Shown: piece after piece, positions 33,173-43,200 of the stretch
How the letters are laid out: each line of letters starts with the position of its first letter
How positions within the stretch are numbered: position 1 is the first letter of the stretch
DNA from: Sandarakinorhabdus glacialis
GTDB lineage: Bacteria; Pseudomonadota; Alphaproteobacteria; Sphingomonadales; Sphingomonadaceae
Assembly: GCF_014643455.1 (NCBI RefSeq)
Contig: NZ_BMJM01000009.1
Coordinates: 1-64,000 of the forward strand
DNA length: 64,000 nt
Reading direction: 5' to 3'
Program-made: the position numbers and the translations under genes
The notes under the pieces: generated by a model
Told to the model about the DNA's origin: nothing
Database searches by the model: none
The model's input: the letters and a program-made list of their open reading frames with translations, nothing else

Positions 33173-34612
33173 ATGGCATCGACGGGTCTATTGCTGCCCC
33201 TGGTCCTGGCGCTCGCGTCTGGTCCATCCGCCGCAATTGCCCCGCAATCGGCAACCATCGTCGCCGCACCAACGCCCGTCATCACCATCCCGCTGCCGTC
33301 CGAACGCCCGCAAGCCATCAGCGCCGCCACCGACCCGTTCCTCCGCGCCCTCGCCGATCGCAGCGGCGCCGCCGATTTCACCGCCCGGACGTCCACCGCC
33401 GCCGAGGCTCTCCCCATCCTCGGCGAACGCGCCCAAGACGTCCTTGCAGCCGGTGCCGCCCGCGACCAGGCGCGGTCGCGGCTGTTCCCCGGCATCGGCG
33501 TCGACGTCGACGTCATCGCGGCGCGCACCATCACCCGCGACCTGCAATCGCCGCTGACCCAGGTCGAAAACCTGTCGCCGCTGCGCCGCAACGATGTCAT
33601 CGGCTCGGTCGACCAGTTGCTGCTCGATTTCGGCGCCACCTCGGCGCGCATCCGCGCCGGCAATGCCGCCACCGACGCTGCCCGCGCCGACCTCGATGCC
33701 GAGCGCAACGCCGCACTGCTCCAGCTGGTCGCCACCTGGTACGAAGTCCTTGCCGCGCAGACCGCGACCGCGCTGGCGCAGGGCAATGTCGCGCGCCTCC
33801 AGTCGCTGGCCGACGGCGCCGCGCTGCGTTTCGAACGCGGCGTCGACAGCGGCGGCGATGTCGCCCGTGCCCGCTCCTACCTCGCCGCCGCGCAAAGCCA
33901 GCAGGTCGGCTTCGAACGCCGGTTGCGCTCGGCCGAGGCACGCTTCGTCGAGCTGTTCGGCCGACTGCCCGGCGCCGTCGCCCGTCCCGATATTGGCGCC
34001 GAAACCGCCCCCGGCACCGACACCGTCCGCCCCGAGCTCGTCGCCGCGCGCGCCGACGAACGCGCCGCGAGCGCCGTCCTCGATGCCGCCAAATCCGACC
34101 GCCTGCCCCGCATCGACGCGCGCGTCACCAGCGCCGGCTACGACGTGCTGCGCGGCTCCACTCCCGCCTATGATGTCCGTGCCCTCGTCACCTTGCGGCA
34201 ACGCTTTTCGACCGGCGGCGGCGAGGCGGCGCGCGTGGCCGAGCTGACGGCCCGCCGCCGCGCCGCCAGCCTCGCCGTCGATCGCGTCGCCGCCGCCACC
34301 GATCGCGAGCGCGCTGTTGCCGCCGCCGATGTCGATGGCCTCGCCGATTCGCTGCCACCGCTGGAGGCCGCCTATCTCGACAGCCGCCGCGCCCGCGACC
34401 TGTTCGCCGAACAGTTCCGCGTCTCGCGCGGCACCCTCTTCGATGTCCTCCGCGCCGAACGCGACCTGCTCGAAGCCGCGCTCGCGCTGGCCCGCGCCAA
34501 CTACGACCTCGATATCGCGCGCTTTACCCTGCTGGCGCGCAGCGGGGGGCTGATCGAGCGCTTCGGCATGACCCCTGCCGTGATTGCCGACAATCCGGAG
34601 ACCGGCCGATGA
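33173..34612 (+). CDS. TolC-family outer membrane protein of a type I secretion system
   Basis: A 479-residue outer-membrane channel subunit. The signal peptide is MASTGLLLPLVLALASGPSAA (start at 33173). Long Ala/Arg-rich helices follow, with the paired repeats of the OEP family: DLDAERNAALLQLVATWYEVLAAQ in the first half, and FRVSRGTLFDVLRAERDLLEAA in the second. The latter is the classic T-x-x-D-V-L-x-A-x-x-x-L motif. It is directly followed by the ABC transporter (ATGA overlap) and the HlyD adaptor, so it should form the outer-membrane part of that exporter. Confidence 0.92.
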   Translation: MASTGLLLPLVLALASGPSAAIAPQSATIVAAPTPVITIPLPSERPQAISAATDPFLRALADRSGAADFTARTSTAAEALPILGERAQDVLAAGAARDQARSRLFPGIGVDVDVIAARTITRDLQSPLTQVENLSPLRRNDVIGSVDQLLLDFGATSARIRAGNAATDAARADLDAERNAALLQLVATWYEVLAAQTATALAQGNVARLQSLADGAALRFERGVDSGGDVARARSYLAAAQSQQVGFERRLRSAEARFVELFGRLPGAVARPDIGAETAPGTDTVRPELVAARADERAASAVLDAAKSDRLPRIDARVTSAGYDVLRGSTPAYDVRALVTLRQRFSTGGGEAARVAELTARRRAASLAVDRVAAATDRERAVAAADVDGLADSLPPLEAAYLDSRRARDLFAEQFRVSRGTLFDVLRAERDLLEAALALARANYDLDIARFTLLARSGGLIERFGMTPAVIADNPETGR

Positions 34613-36321
34613 TGCGCCCGCGTGACGCCTGGCTGTCGCCTTGGCTGGCGGCCCCGCTCGCCGAGCACCGCGCTACCTTCATCAAGGTCGGCATCGCCGC
34701 GATCCTCACCAACGTCTTCGCGCTGGCGACGTCGCTTTATTCGATGACGGTGTACAATCGCATCGTCCCCAACAACGCCACCGGCTCCTTGATCGCGCTG
34801 TCGATCGGCATCGGCATCATCCTCGTCTTCGATTTCATCCTGCGCATGCTGCGGGGCTATTTCATCGATGTCGCCGGCCGCGAAGTCGATGCCAAGCTCG
34901 GCGCCGCGGTGTTCAAGACGCTCACCTCGATGCGCCTTGCCAACAAGCAGGGCTCGGCCGGGGCGTTCGCGGGCCTGCTTCGCGAGTTCGAGACACTGCG
35001 CGATTTCTTCGCGAGTGCAACGATCGTCGCCATCGTCGACGTGCCGTTCGTCATCCTGTTCCTGTTCGTCATCTGGGCCATCGCCGGCCCCGTCGTGCTG
35101 GTGCCGCTGCTGATGATTCCGGTCGTCGTCGCTGCCTCGATGGCGGTGCAACCCGGCCTCGATCGCATGGCCGGCAGCGTCCTCGGGCTCGGCTTTTCGA
35201 AGCAGGGCGTCATGGTCGAGACCATCGCTGGCCTCGAGACCGTCAAGGCCACCGCTGCCGGCGCGATGCTCGAACGCCGCTGGCAGGCCGCTGTCGACGA
35301 AAGCGCCGACACCGCGCTGCGCAGCCGTTTGCTGTCGGCTTTCGCCATCAACGTCGCCGCCTCGGCGCAGCAGATCGTCTATGTCGGCGTCGTCCTCTAT
35401 GGCGTTTTCCTCATCGCCGACGGCAAGCTGACCAGCGGCTCCTTGATCGCTGCCTCGATCCTCGCCGGCCGCTGCGTCGCGCCGCTCGGCCAGGTCGCGG
35501 CGCTGCTGACCCGGCTCAGCGGCACCCGCGCCGCGTACGTCCGCCTCGATGCCTTCATGTCGGCGGGCGGCGAAGTCGCGGCCGACGCCAACCCGGTGCG
35601 GCGCAAACGCCTCGAGGGCCGCATCGCCTTTCGCAACGTCGTCTTCCACTATCCCGGCACCACCACCCGTGTCCTCGATGACGTCTCGTTCGATATCGCG
35701 CCCGGCGAGAAAGTCGCCATCGTCGGCCGCGTCGGCTCGGGCAAATCGACCGTCGCGCGCCTTGTGCTCGGCCTCTACCAGCCGACCGAAGGCCAGGTCC
35801 TCATCGACGGCGCCGACGTTCGCCAGCTTCACCCGGATGACCTGCGCCGCAACATCGGCTCGGTGCTCCAGGACGTCACTCTGTTCTCGGGGTCGATCCG
35901 CGACAATATCGCGCTCGGCGATCCCGCCATCGACGACGCCGAGCTGCTCCGCCTGGCCAGGGTCAGCGGCACCCATGATTTCGTCGGACAACTCGCCAAC
36001 GGATTCGACCTCCGCCTTGCCGATCGCGGCGAGGGCTTGTCCGGCGGTCAGCGCCAGTCGATCGCCATCGCCCGCGCGCTGGGCAACGCGCCGCCGATCT
36101 TCGTCTTCGACGAGCCGACCAGCGCCATGGACAGCCAGTCCGAAAACGCCCTTGTCTCGCGTCTCGAAACTGAGCTCGCCGGCCGCACGCTGCTGCTGGT
36201 CACCCACCGCCAGCCGTTGCTCAAGCTGGTCGATCGCATCATCATCCTCAACGCCGGAAAGATCGCCGTGCAGGGCCCGCGCGACGACGTGCTGCGGTCA
36301 TTGGCAACGGGGCAGGCGTGA
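34609..36321 (+). CDS. Type I secretion ABC transporter, permease/ATPase (LapB-like)
   Basis: A 570-residue half-transporter. Residues 1-320 hold about six membrane helices; the nucleotide-binding domain follows, with Walker A GRVGSGKST (about 373-381), signature LSGGQRQ and Walker B IFVFDEPT, then the H-loop LVTHR. It lacks an N-terminal C39 peptidase or C39-like domain, so it fits exporters of large RTX proteins without cleaved leader (LapB/PrtD type). It overlaps tolC upstream and the HlyD gene downstream by one to four bases, giving a tightly coupled three-gene operon. Confidence 0.95.
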   Translation: MMRPRDAWLSPWLAAPLAEHRATFIKVGIAAILTNVFALATSLYSMTVYNRIVPNNATGSLIALSIGIGIILVFDFILRMLRGYFIDVAGREVDAKLGAAVFKTLTSMRLANKQGSAGAFAGLLREFETLRDFFASATIVAIVDVPFVILFLFVIWAIAGPVVLVPLLMIPVVVAASMAVQPGLDRMAGSVLGLGFSKQGVMVETIAGLETVKATAAGAMLERRWQAAVDESADTALRSRLLSAFAINVAASAQQIVYVGVVLYGVFLIADGKLTSGSLIAASILAGRCVAPLGQVAALLTRLSGTRAAYVRLDAFMSAGGEVAADANPVRRKRLEGRIAFRNVVFHYPGTTTRVLDDVSFDIAPGEKVAIVGRVGSGKSTVARLVLGLYQPTEGQVLIDGADVRQLHPDDLRRNIGSVLQDVTLFSGSIRDNIALGDPAIDDAELLRLARVSGTHDFVGQLANGFDLRLADRGEGLSGGQRQSIAIARALGNAPPIFVFDEPTSAMDSQSENALVSRLETELAGRTLLLVTHRQPLLKLVDRIIILNAGKIAVQGPRDDVLRSLATGQA

Positions 36322-37652
36322 TGACCACTACCAGCGACGCCAACATCATCGAAACCGCATTGGTCCGCGCACCGGACGGCCTGCTCGAGCGCGATTTCGC
36401 CACCGTGCTGCTCTGGGTCGTCGTCGCCCTCACCGCCTCGATGCTGCTCTGGGCGGGGCTCGCCAAGGTCGAGGAAGTCGTCCACGCCAACGGCAAGGTC
36501 ATCCCCTCCAGCCGGCTCCAGGTCGTTTCCAACCTCGAGGGCGGCATCGTCGCCGAAATCCTCGTCAAGGCGGGCGACCGGGTCAAGGCCGGGCAACCGC
36601 TGCTTCGCCTCGACGACAAGGCCTCGACCGCCGATTTCGCCCGCAACGACACGTCGGTCGGCGCCCTGCTCGCCCGCGCCGCCCGCCTCGATGCCGAGGC
36701 CCGCGGCCGCGCGCTGGTCTTCCCGGCGGCACTCGAAAAGGCCGCCCCGGCGCTGGTCGCCAACGAGCGCGCCCTTCACAATGCCCAGCTTTCGAGCATC
36801 GAGACTGAGCGCGAGATCGCCCGCTCGCGGCTGCTCCAGGCCGAACGCGCCGCCGGTCAGGCGCTGGCCGAAACCGCCGCGCTCGCCGAAGTGCTGGCGC
36901 AGGCCCGCCGCGAAGTCGAAATCCTCGCGCCGCTCGTCGAAAAAGGCGTCGAGCCGGCAATGTCGCTGATCCGCGCGCGGTCGGAGGAGCGCCAGGCCGA
37001 AAGCGGCCGCGACGCCGCCTCGCAGGCCACCCGCCGCGCCGAAGCCGCCCGCGCCGAAGCCATCGTCGCCATCCGCAACACCGACCAGAAGTTCCGCGCC
37101 CAGGCCGCCGAAGCGCTCGCCACCACCCGCGCCGACATCGCCTCGCAAAGCGAATCGCTGCCCGCGCTTGCCGATCGCCTGCGCCGGACGGTGCTCACCG
37201 CCCCGGTTGCAGGGCTGGTCAACCGCGTCCTCGTCGCCACGGTCGGCGGCTCGATCCGGCCCGGCGAACCGCTGGTCGAGGTCGTCCCCGAAGGCGACAC
37301 GCTGGTGGTCGAAGCCATGGTCAACCCGTCCGACATCGCCTTCATCAGCCTGGGGCAAAAAGCCAACATCAAGATCAGTGCCTATGATTATTCGATCTAT
37401 GGCACCCTGCCCGGCGTCGTCGAGCGCATCGCCCCCGATGCCGTCACCGACGAGCGCACCGGCGATTCGCACTTCACCATCCGGGTCCGCACCAATGCCA
37501 CCGCGCTGATCGGCTCCGACGGCACCCGCCTGCCGATCGGCGCCGGCATGACCGCCGACGTCGATGTCCTGGGGCGCGAACGCAGCGTGCTCAGCTACCT
37601 GCTCACCCCCGTCACGCGCCTCCGCGACACTGCCTTTCGCGAAAAGCTTTGA
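36321..37652 (+). CDS. HlyD-family periplasmic adaptor (LapC-like) of type I secretion
   Basis: A 443-residue membrane fusion protein. A short cytoplasmic N-terminus and one transmembrane helix (TVLLWVVVALTASMLLWAGL) lead into the lipoyl half-motif (SNLEGGIVAEILVKAGDRVKAGQPLLRLDD). A long alpha-helical hairpin (Ala/Glu/Arg-rich, about 130-290) and a second lipoyl/beta-barrel region (TAPVAGLVNRVLVATVGGSIRPGEPL) follow. It bridges the ABC transporter and TolC. The ATG at 36321 overlaps the ABC stop by one base; a GTG immediately before it is also possible. It is followed after 266 bp by the likely substrate gene. Confidence 0.94.
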   Translation: MTTTSDANIIETALVRAPDGLLERDFATVLLWVVVALTASMLLWAGLAKVEEVVHANGKVIPSSRLQVVSNLEGGIVAEILVKAGDRVKAGQPLLRLDDKASTADFARNDTSVGALLARAARLDAEARGRALVFPAALEKAAPALVANERALHNAQLSSIETEREIARSRLLQAERAAGQALAETAALAEVLAQARREVEILAPLVEKGVEPAMSLIRARSEERQAESGRDAASQATRRAEAARAEAIVAIRNTDQKFRAQAAEALATTRADIASQSESLPALADRLRRTVLTAPVAGLVNRVLVATVGGSIRPGEPLVEVVPEGDTLVVEAMVNPSDIAFISLGQKANIKISAYDYSIYGTLPGVVERIAPDAVTDERTGDSHFTIRVRTNATALIGSDGTRLPIGAGMTADVDVLGRERSVLSYLLTPVTRLRDTAFREKL

Positions 37653-37866
37653 AGTCGCGCCCGACTGTCATCGAGATTTAACAAACCTTTCCTACATCGT
37701 TCCGCGAGACAGGATGACGGCCGCGTTGCCGCCAGCTTAATTCGCGGCAACGAACCAGGGGTGGGCGGGGGATGACATCTGAAACTGCATTCCGCGCTGC
37801 GTTCGTGGGCGCGTCCGGCGCCGGGCGTCCGGCCCGCTCCAGCACCGCGTTCCAGATCTGACACAC

Positions 37867-37888
37867 CCGGCCGCGCGCCGGCTTTTTT
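37867..37888 (+). terminator. Weak terminator between the secretion operon and its substrate gene
   Basis: CCGGC (37867-37871) pairs with GCCGG (37877-37881), followed by C and six Ts (37883-37888). The stem is only 5 bp but pure G/C, and the T-run fits intrinsic termination. It lies 31 bp before the ATG of the substrate gene, so it may be an attenuator that sets the ratio of exporter to substrate, or the terminator of the exporter operon. Confidence 0.4.
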
Positions 37889-37918
37889 GCGCCTTCCCCC
37901 GGTTTCAAGGATTTCCCC

Positions 37919-38458
37919 ATGGCTGTTCTCGGTGACATCGCGCTCGTTGGTTTCGCCGCCGATGCAGCCGGCAAGTCCTTCTCGTTCGTCCTCCTCGCCG
38001 ACCTGTCGGGCGAAACCATCAACTTCACCGACAATGGCTGGCTCGCCGCCGGCGGCTTTCGCGCCAACGAAGGCACGACCAGCTACGTCGTCCCCGCCGA
38101 CACGCCGGTCGGCACCGTCATCACCATTTCGGGACTGACCGGCAGCTTCAATCCGTCGACCGGCGGCGACCAGATCCTCGCCTATGTCGGCAGCGTTACC
38201 GCCCCGACCTTCCTGTTCGCACTCGATTTTGCCGACAACAATTCGACCTATGCGGGCGACGCCAGCAACTCGAACACCTCGGCGGTCCCAACGGGGCTTA
38301 CCTTGGTCAAACCGCCCTCGCCTTCACCCTCGACAACGGCGCCTACACCGGCCCCCTGTCCGGCAGCCGCTCCGAAATCCTCGCCAACATCGCCAGTTCG
38401 GCCAACTGGACTCTCGATGACGCGATGCCGGTGTCCTACGCTCCCGGTTTCACCGTAG
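37919..38458 (+). CDS. Secreted RTX multidomain protein, N-terminal fragment (frameshifted)
   Basis: The ATG at 37919 follows AAGGA by seven bases and starts MAVLGDIALVGFAADAAG with no signal peptide, as expected for type I secretion. About 125 residues form a module similar to the two internal repeats further on (the GDIAxVGFxAD ... FTDNGW pattern). Near 38298-38308 the frame breaks: after VPTGLTLV it becomes Pro/Ser-rich nonsense, while the expected continuation (GQTALAFTLDNGAYTGPLSG) is found in the -1 frame and runs on into the next fragment. A missing base around TTACCTTGG is the simplest explanation. The real coding content of this entry ends at about 38305. Confidence 0.75.
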   Translation: MAVLGDIALVGFAADAAGKSFSFVLLADLSGETINFTDNGWLAAGGFRANEGTTSYVVPADTPVGTVITISGLTGSFNPSTGGDQILAYVGSVTAPTFLFALDFADNNSTYAGDASNSNTSAVPTGLTLVKPPSPSPSTTAPTPAPCPAAAPKSSPTSPVRPTGLSMTRCRCPTLPVSP

Positions 38459-40203
38459 GGGGTGCCGGCGACACCGCCGTCACAATCGCCGACGTCTCGA
38501 TCGCCGAAGGCAATGCCGGCACCAGCGTCCTGACCTTCACCGTCACCCGCGGCGACGCCACCGGTGCCTTCACCGTCGATTATGCCAGCGCCGACGGCAC
38601 CGCCACTGCCGGCAGCGACTATGCCGCCGTCGCCGGTACTATCGCCTTCACCGCCGGCGGCGCGCTGACGCAGACGGTCTCGGTCACCATCAACGGCGAC
38701 GTCGCCACCGAAGCCAATGAGAGCTTCACCCTCGGGCTGTCGAACCTCGTCAACGCCACCGGGTCCGCCGCAATCGCCGACGCCACCGCGACAGGCACCA
38801 TCACCAACGACGATATCAGCGTCATCGCCATCCACGACATCCAGGGCGCCGGCCATGTCTCGACTTTCGCCGGCCAGGTCGTGACGACGACCGGCATCGT
38901 CACCGCCGTCGACACCAACGGCTTCTACATCCAGTCCGCCGACGCCGATGGCAACGACGCCACCTCCGAAGCCATCCTCATCTTCACCAGCACCGCGCCG
39001 ACCGTCACCATCGGCGACCGGATCAACGTCACCGGCACCGTCACCGTCACCGAATTCATCCCCGGCGGCGCCTCGAGCGGCAATCTGTCGACCACCGAGA
39101 TTGTCAGCCCGGTGATCTCTATCCTCAGCAGCAACAATGCCCTGCCTACCGCGATCATTCTCGGCGCCGGTGGCCGCACAGCGCCAACCGAGATCATCGA
39201 CAACGACAATTTCGGCACCTTCGACCCCGCTAGCGACGGCATCGACTTCTACGAGAGCCTCGAGGGCATGCTCGTCACCGTGCCGACCCCCCTCGTCGTC
39301 GCGCCAACGACCAGCTTCGGCGAACTCTACACAGTCGCCGATGGCGGAGCGGGCGCCACCGGCCTGTCGGCACGCGGCACCATCGTCACCAAGGGCAGCG
39401 TCGGCGACGGCCTGTCAGTCACCAACACCGGCCCCGGCTCGGACTATAACCCCGAGCGCATCCAGATCGACGCCGACAGTTTCACCCCGGGCGGCATCCC
39501 CCTCGTCAACGCCGGCACGACGCTGAATGATGTCACCGGCATCATGAGCTATGCGTTCGGCAGCTACGAAGTCCTCGCCACGTCGGCCGTCACCGTCGCC
39601 GCCCCGTCGATCCTGACCGGCGAAGTGACGAGCCTTTCCGCCGGCGCCGACACGCTGACCATCGCCAGCTACAATGTTCTCAACCTCGATCCCAACGACA
39701 GCGACGGCGACACCGATGTCGCCGATGGCCGCTTCAATTCGATCGCGCTGCAGATCAAGGACGCGCTCGGCTCGCCTGACATCATCGCGCTGCAGGAAAT
39801 GCAGGACAACAGCGGCTCGGCCAACGACGGCACCGTCTCCGCCAGCATCACGCTGCAGATGCTCGTCGACGCCATCGCCCTCGCCGGCGGGCCGACCTAC
39901 AGCTTCATCGACAACAGCTTCATCACCAACAACACCAACGGCGGCGAGCCCGGCGGCAACATCCGCGTCGCCTATCTCTACGACGCCTCGCGCGTCTCGC
40001 TGGTCGCCGGCTCGGTCTCGACCACGCCAGACGCCGCCGCCGATTTCGCCGGCTCGCGCCAGCCTTTGGTCGCCACCTTCGAATTCAACGACGAGAACGT
40101 CACCCTCATCAACAATCATTTCAGCTCCAAGGGCGGCTCGACCGGCCTGTTCGGCGCGATACAGCCATCGATCAACGGCAGCGCCGCCGAACGGCTGATT
40201 TAG
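38425..40203 (+). CDS. Secreted RTX multidomain protein, Calx-beta and first part of ExeM/NucH-type nuclease domain
   Basis: This continues the protein that starts at 37919, in the restored frame; the ATG at 38425 is internal, and in-frame sequence extends upstream to about 38305. It encodes a Calx-beta domain (VTIADVSIAEGNAGTSVLTF ... EANESFTLGLSN) and an OB-fold-like segment (IHDIQGAGHVSTFAGQVVTT). The beginning of an endonuclease/exonuclease/phosphatase domain follows, with TIASYNVLNLDPND, IALQEMQDN and INNHFSSKGGST. These match extracellular nucleases of the ExeM/NucH type. A TAG at 40201-40203 then interrupts the same frame in the middle of the nuclease domain; relatives would be expected to have Gln (CAG) or a similar residue. 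Confidence 0.8.
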   Translation: MPVSYAPGFTVGGAGDTAVTIADVSIAEGNAGTSVLTFTVTRGDATGAFTVDYASADGTATAGSDYAAVAGTIAFTAGGALTQTVSVTINGDVATEANESFTLGLSNLVNATGSAAIADATATGTITNDDISVIAIHDIQGAGHVSTFAGQVVTTTGIVTAVDTNGFYIQSADADGNDATSEAILIFTSTAPTVTIGDRINVTGTVTVTEFIPGGASSGNLSTTEIVSPVISILSSNNALPTAIILGAGGRTAPTEIIDNDNFGTFDPASDGIDFYESLEGMLVTVPTPLVVAPTTSFGELYTVADGGAGATGLSARGTIVTKGSVGDGLSVTNTGPGSDYNPERIQIDADSFTPGGIPLVNAGTTLNDVTGIMSYAFGSYEVLATSAVTVAAPSILTGEVTSLSAGADTLTIASYNVLNLDPNDSDGDTDVADGRFNSIALQIKDALGSPDIIALQEMQDNSGSANDGTVSASITLQMLVDAIALAGGPTYSFIDNSFITNNTNGGEPGGNIRVAYLYDASRVSLVAGSVSTTPDAAADFAGSRQPLVATFEFNDENVTLINNHFSSKGGSTGLFGAIQPSINGSAAERLI

Positions 40204-40257
40204 GCGCAGAACGTCGCCGATTATGTCGCCAGCCTCGGTAGCGACGCCAATGTCGTC

Positions 40258-43200
40258 GTGCTCGGCGATCTCAACGAGTTCACCAACGAGGAATCGCTCG
40301 CGCCGCTCGGCGCCGTCGGTCTCGCCGCCATGTCGCTGACACTCGCCGAGACCGAACGCTATTCGTACAGCTTCGAAGGCAATGCCCAGGAGCTCGACCA
40401 GGTCTATGTCAGCGGCAACCTCACCGCCGTCGCAACGCTCGACATCGTCCATGTGAATTCCGAATTCGTCCAGACCGCGATGACCGCCTCGGAGCATGAT
40501 CCCTCGGTCCTCGCGCTCAACTTCGCCGCCCCCGGCCCCGCCGCGGGCGACATCGCCTTCGTCGGCTTCAGCGCCGATCGCAACGACGATCTTGCCTTTG
40601 TCGCGCTCAAGACCCTCGCCGCCGGCACGGTCATCTATTTCAACGACCAGGAGTGGCAGGGCAGCGCGTTCAACACCGGCGAGGGCCAGGTCACCTGGAC
40701 CGCCACCAGCGACATTCCCGCCGGCACCATCGTCACCATCAACAGCTTTGGCTCGGTCCCGGTCAGCAACTTCGGCACCACCGCCGGCAGCTCGGGCCTC
40801 GGCAGCGATGGCGAGATTGTTTACGCCTATGTCGGCGCCGCCTTCGCCCCGACGACCTTCCTCGCTGCGATCGCCAATGACGGCTTCACCGTCTCGGGCG
40901 GCACCCTTGCCGGCACCGGGCTGGTCGTCGGCCAGACTGCCATCGACCTCGGCAACGGCGGCACCAATCCCGGCGAAGATGTCGCCATCTTCAACGGCGT
41001 CCGCAACGGCGCCACGAATTTTGCCGGCTATCTCGCCGCCATCAACAATCCCGCTAACTGGCTGACCCAGGACGGCGCCGGCGACCAGTCGCTGGACGGC
41101 ATCGGTCCCGACCTGCCGTTCAGCTTGGCCGGCTTCACCACCGGCTCGATCGAGACCCAGACCGTCGGTTTCCAGGCCGCCACTGTCTCCGCCAGCGAAG
41201 GCAATGCGGGCACCACCGCCTACACCTTCACCGTTGCGCGCAGCGGCGGCACCGCGCCGACCAGCTTCAGCGGCTCGATCGCTGCCGGTGCCACGACCGC
41301 GACAATCACCATCAACGTCGCCGGCGACACGCTTGTCGAAGCCAATGAAAACTTCGCACTGACCTTGTCGAGCGTCACCAACAGCGCCGGCGTCACGGCG
41401 ACCATCCCCGCCGGCACCGCCACGGCAACCGCCACCATCGTCAACGACGACGCCGCGCCGTCGGGGATCGCCGCCGGCGACATCGCCTTTGTGGGCTTCA
41501 ACGCCGATGGCAACGACGACCTGGCCTTTGTCGCGCTCAAGACCATCGCCACCGGCACCGTCATCTACTTCAACGACCAGGAATGGCTGGGCAGCGCCTT
41601 CAATACCGGCGAAGGCCAGGTCACCTGGACCGCCACCAGCGACATCGCCGCCGGCACCATCGTCACAATCAACAGCTTCAGCTCGGCGCCCGTCAGCAAC
41701 TTCGGCACCACTGCCGGCAGCTCCGGCCTCGGCAGCGACGGCGAGATCGTCTACGCTTATGTCGGCGCCGCCTTCGCCCCGACAACCTTCCTCGCCGCGG
41801 TCGCCAATGACGGCTTTGCGGTTTCGGGCGGCACCCTCGCCGGCACCGGGCTGGTCGTCGGCCAGACCGCGATCGACCTCGGCAACGGCGGCACCAACCC
41901 CGGCGAAGACGTCGCCATGTTCAACGGCGCCCGCGATGGTGCCACGACCTTTGCAGGCTATCTCGCTGCCATCAACAACCCGGCCAACTGGCTGACCCAG
42001 GACGGCACCGGCGACCAGTCGCTCGATGGCATCGGGCCCGACCTGCCGTTCAGCCTGTCGGGCTTCACCATCGGCACAGTCGAAACCCAGACGGTCGGTT
42101 TCCAGAACACCGGTGTATCGGTCGCCGAGGACAATGCCGGCACCACCGCCTATACCTTCACCATCGTCCGCAGCGGCGGCACCACCGGCCAGGTCGATTT
42201 CAGCGGCAGCTTCGCCCCCGGCACGACGGATACCGCCGATTATGCCGGCGGCACCCCGCCGACCAGCTTCAGCGGCAGCATCGCCGCCGGCGCAACCTCC
42301 GCGACGATCACCATCAATGTCGCCGGCGATACGCTCGTCGAAGCCAGTGAGAGCTTCAGCCTGACCCTCAACGGCGTCACCAACAGCGCCGGCACCCCGG
42401 TCGCGCTCAATGCCAATACGGCGGCAACCGGCACCATCGTCAACGACGACTTCCCGCTCGCGATCGGCGGCATCAATGTTTACGACGCTGCCCCGTCGCT
42501 CGCCGGCAGCGCCGTTACTCCCACCGCCAGCGACGACATCGTCCTCGTCCGCATGGGCTCGATAGCCGGCACCGTCGCCGGCGCCGAAAGCATTGCCTAT
42601 GAAGGCGGGCGCGTCTATGCGACCAACATCCCGGGCAACGCCATCAACGTCCATTCGGTCACCGCCGCCGGCACCCTCGTCAACGAAAGCCCGATCCTGC
42701 TGTCGGCGCTGCCATCGTATTTGCCCGGCGGCGTCAATGCCGTCGACATCAAGAACGGCATCATCGCGGTCGGCTATGAGAACATAAACCCGGCGCTCGC
42801 TGGTTTCGTCGCGCTGTTCAACGCCGCCGACAACAGCCTGATCAAGACCATCCAGGTCGGCGTGCTGCCCGATGACGTCACCTTCTCCCCCGACGGCACC
42901 AAGCTGCTCGTCGCCAACGAAGGCGAGGCATTGTCGGCCCAGGGCACCATCAGCATCATCGACCTGTCGGGCGGCGCCGCCTCGGCCACCGTCACCAACA
43001 CCATCAGCTTCGCGTCGCTCAATGGCGCCGAGGCTGCCCTTCGCGACCGCGGCCTCGCCATCGCGCCAGGCCAGCCTGCTGCCGGCGATATCGAGCCTGA
43101 ATACATCACCATCTCGGCCGATGGCACCCGGGCCTATGTCACCCTCCAGGAAGTCAACGGCGTCGCCGTCATCGACCTGGCCGACCCGACTGCCGACAAG

